From Rheinheimera soli (GTDB lineage: Bacteria > Pseudomonadota > Gammaproteobacteria > Enterobacterales > Alteromonadaceae), in NCBI RefSeq assembly GCF_021290985.1, contig NZ_JAJOYU010000034.1, positions 1 through 48,119 of the forward strand: DNA of 48,119 nucleotides, read 5' to 3'. This document shows positions 47,161-48,119 of the stretch, piece by piece (the first letter of the stretch is position 1; each line of letters begins with the position of its first letter). The notes below the pieces were generated by a model. That model saw only the letters and a list, made by a program, of their open reading frames with translations. It did no database searches and was not told the origin of the DNA. The translations under genes were made by a program, and so were the position numbers.

Positions 47161-47826
47161 ATGCGTCTTTTTGCCTTGTGTTTCTGTTGGATCGGACTCA
47201 GTACGGCGTTAGCCAGCGAGCAAAAAATTGCTGTGGGCGCTTCCAACAATTTACCTGCCGATCATCCCAGTATTTTATTGATGGATAAAGCTTATCAGCA
47301 GTTGGGCTATCAGATGGTACTGATAGTGATGCCATTGGAGCGCAGCGCCCACGAAAGTAATAAAGGGCAGATACTGGATGCTGAATTAAGCCGCACTGCC
47401 CAAGCTGCTGACATGTTGCCAAATATGCTCAGGGTGGAGGTCCCTATAGGCCATATCCGTATTACCGCATTCAGCCGCAATCCCAAGCTAAAAATCGAGC
47501 GCTGGCAGGATTTATCAGCCTTTCGTGTTGATGTATTGCGAGGCATTTATCTGGCCAAAGTGAATATGCAGGATCAGGAATACACCGAAGTAAATACCAT
47601 TTCTCAAGCGATACAACGGCTGTTGTCCGGCCGGACTGATGTAGTTGTAGCATTAGGGGATGAAACAGAATGGCAGTTAAAACAGCAGAAAAATCATGGG
47701 ATTTACACTATCGCACCTGATTTGGCCAAAACAGAAATCTTTCACTATGTGCACGAACGCCATGCGGCTTTAGTCCCTCAATTGGAAGCCGCATTACGTC
47801 AGTTAGTTGTACCGTCTCAGTTATAA
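47161..47826 (+). CDS. Periplasmic substrate-binding protein, family 3-like
   Basis: The 221-residue protein has a short signal peptide (MRLFALCFCWIGLSTALA, cut after ALA or AS) and a small periplasmic-binding-type fold (KIAVGASNNLPADHPSILLM, LERSAHESNKG, then an INT-type TDVVVALGDETEWQL). It resembles solute-binding proteins of the family 3 type that lack a transporter next door, many of which serve as sensors. The ligand is unknown. The 3' end overlaps the convergent small gene by 10 bp. Confidence 0.78.
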   Translation: MRLFALCFCWIGLSTALASEQKIAVGASNNLPADHPSILLMDKAYQQLGYQMVLIVMPLERSAHESNKGQILDAELSRTAQAADMLPNMLRVEVPIGHIRITAFSRNPKLKIERWQDLSAFRVDVLRGIYLAKVNMQDQEYTEVNTISQAIQRLLSGRTDVVVALGDETEWQLKQQKNHGIYTIAPDLAKTEIFHYVHERHAALVPQLEAALRQLVVPSQL

Positions 47827-48041
47827 GATCGGAAACGCGCCGCATCCAGTATGGCGAATAAGTGGGCAATAGCGCCGATAATGGCAGGAATAACTAACCA
47901 CCAAAGTGCATAACCCACTACTGTGATAACAAAAAACAGTATAGCGGCCAATAAGCGGCCTTGTAGCAGTTGGCCTAAACCAGGAATAAACAAACTACAT
48001 AATGCGGCCAATACATTGCCGCCGGATCCTTGTCCTGACAT
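47817..48041 (-). CDS. Small membrane protein of unknown function
   Basis: A 74-residue protein with two to three hydrophobic segments (LAALCSLFIPGLGQLLQG, LLAAILFFVITVVGYALWWL, IPAIIGAIAHLFAIL). The PGLGQ motif recalls small TM2-like membrane proteins. Its end overlaps the convergent binding-protein gene by 10 bp. The role is unknown. The last 78 bp of the window beyond it show no feature. Confidence 0.7.
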   Translation of the reverse strand: MSGQGSGGNVLAALCSLFIPGLGQLLQGRLLAAILFFVITVVGYALWWLVIPAIIGAIAHLFAILDAARFRSYN

Positions 48042-48119
48042 TAATTTTTACTCCAATTCGCTTTAGCTTCAGCTTAACATAACAAAGCTATCTGGAAAGC
48101 CGCAGATTTTTTTGTCACA

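Overview
The window looks like a gammaproteobacterial chromosome. The housekeeping genes (prlC, gor, rsmJ, tag, and a heptose/Kdo lipopolysaccharide set with gmhA, hldE and gmhB) suit Alteromonadales or their relatives. Rheinheimera or a neighbour is my guess, from style and synteny only. It has two very different halves.

Positions 1 to about 22498 are accessory DNA, visibly more A+T-rich, and read as the right part of one Tn7-like transposon. A leftward operon encodes TnsA, TnsB, TnsC and the start of a TniQ/TnsD protein that runs off the left edge; every junction overlaps. The right end is visible: three TnsB-site-like repeats at an exact 20-bp period, then a terminal TGT (22498 to 22496 on the minus strand), set in the last codons of yhiN. 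The layout matches the Tn7 right end beside glmS. Between tnsA and this end lie about 17 kb of cargo. In order they are: a half-size HsdS-like protein with an HsdM-like protein whose catalytic NPPF motif is lost, divergent from tnsA; a two-gene unit of a membrane-anchored 1366-residue repeat protein with PIN-like regions and an unknown 631-residue partner; three small unknown genes; a complete type I restriction-modification operon (hsdR, hsdM, hsdS); and an abortive-infection-like gene. The element therefore seems to be a defence-carrying transposon. The HsdM/HsdS-like pair next to tnsA is the best candidate for an undescribed system.

Positions 22493 to 34000 are core surface-polysaccharide genes. 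yhiN and a Kdo transferase/Kdo kinase fusion run leftward. Two glycosyltransferases, gmhA, hldE, a heptosyltransferase and gmhB run rightward and would make ADP-heptose and build the lipopolysaccharide inner core. A leftward pair follows: glf and a frameshifted DUF707 gene, the latter flanked by a fragment of the gene found intact at 34185.

Positions 34000 to 48119 hold ordinary chromosome: a membrane-anchored Sel1-like protein, a peroxiredoxin, rsmJ, an ABC ATPase with a permease/M1-peptidase fusion, tag, prlC, gor, a mannose-1-phosphate guanylyltransferase, a periplasmic binding protein and a small membrane protein. Recognisable terminators and short dispersed repeats separate the units. 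I saw no tRNA, rRNA, CRISPR array or insertion sequence.
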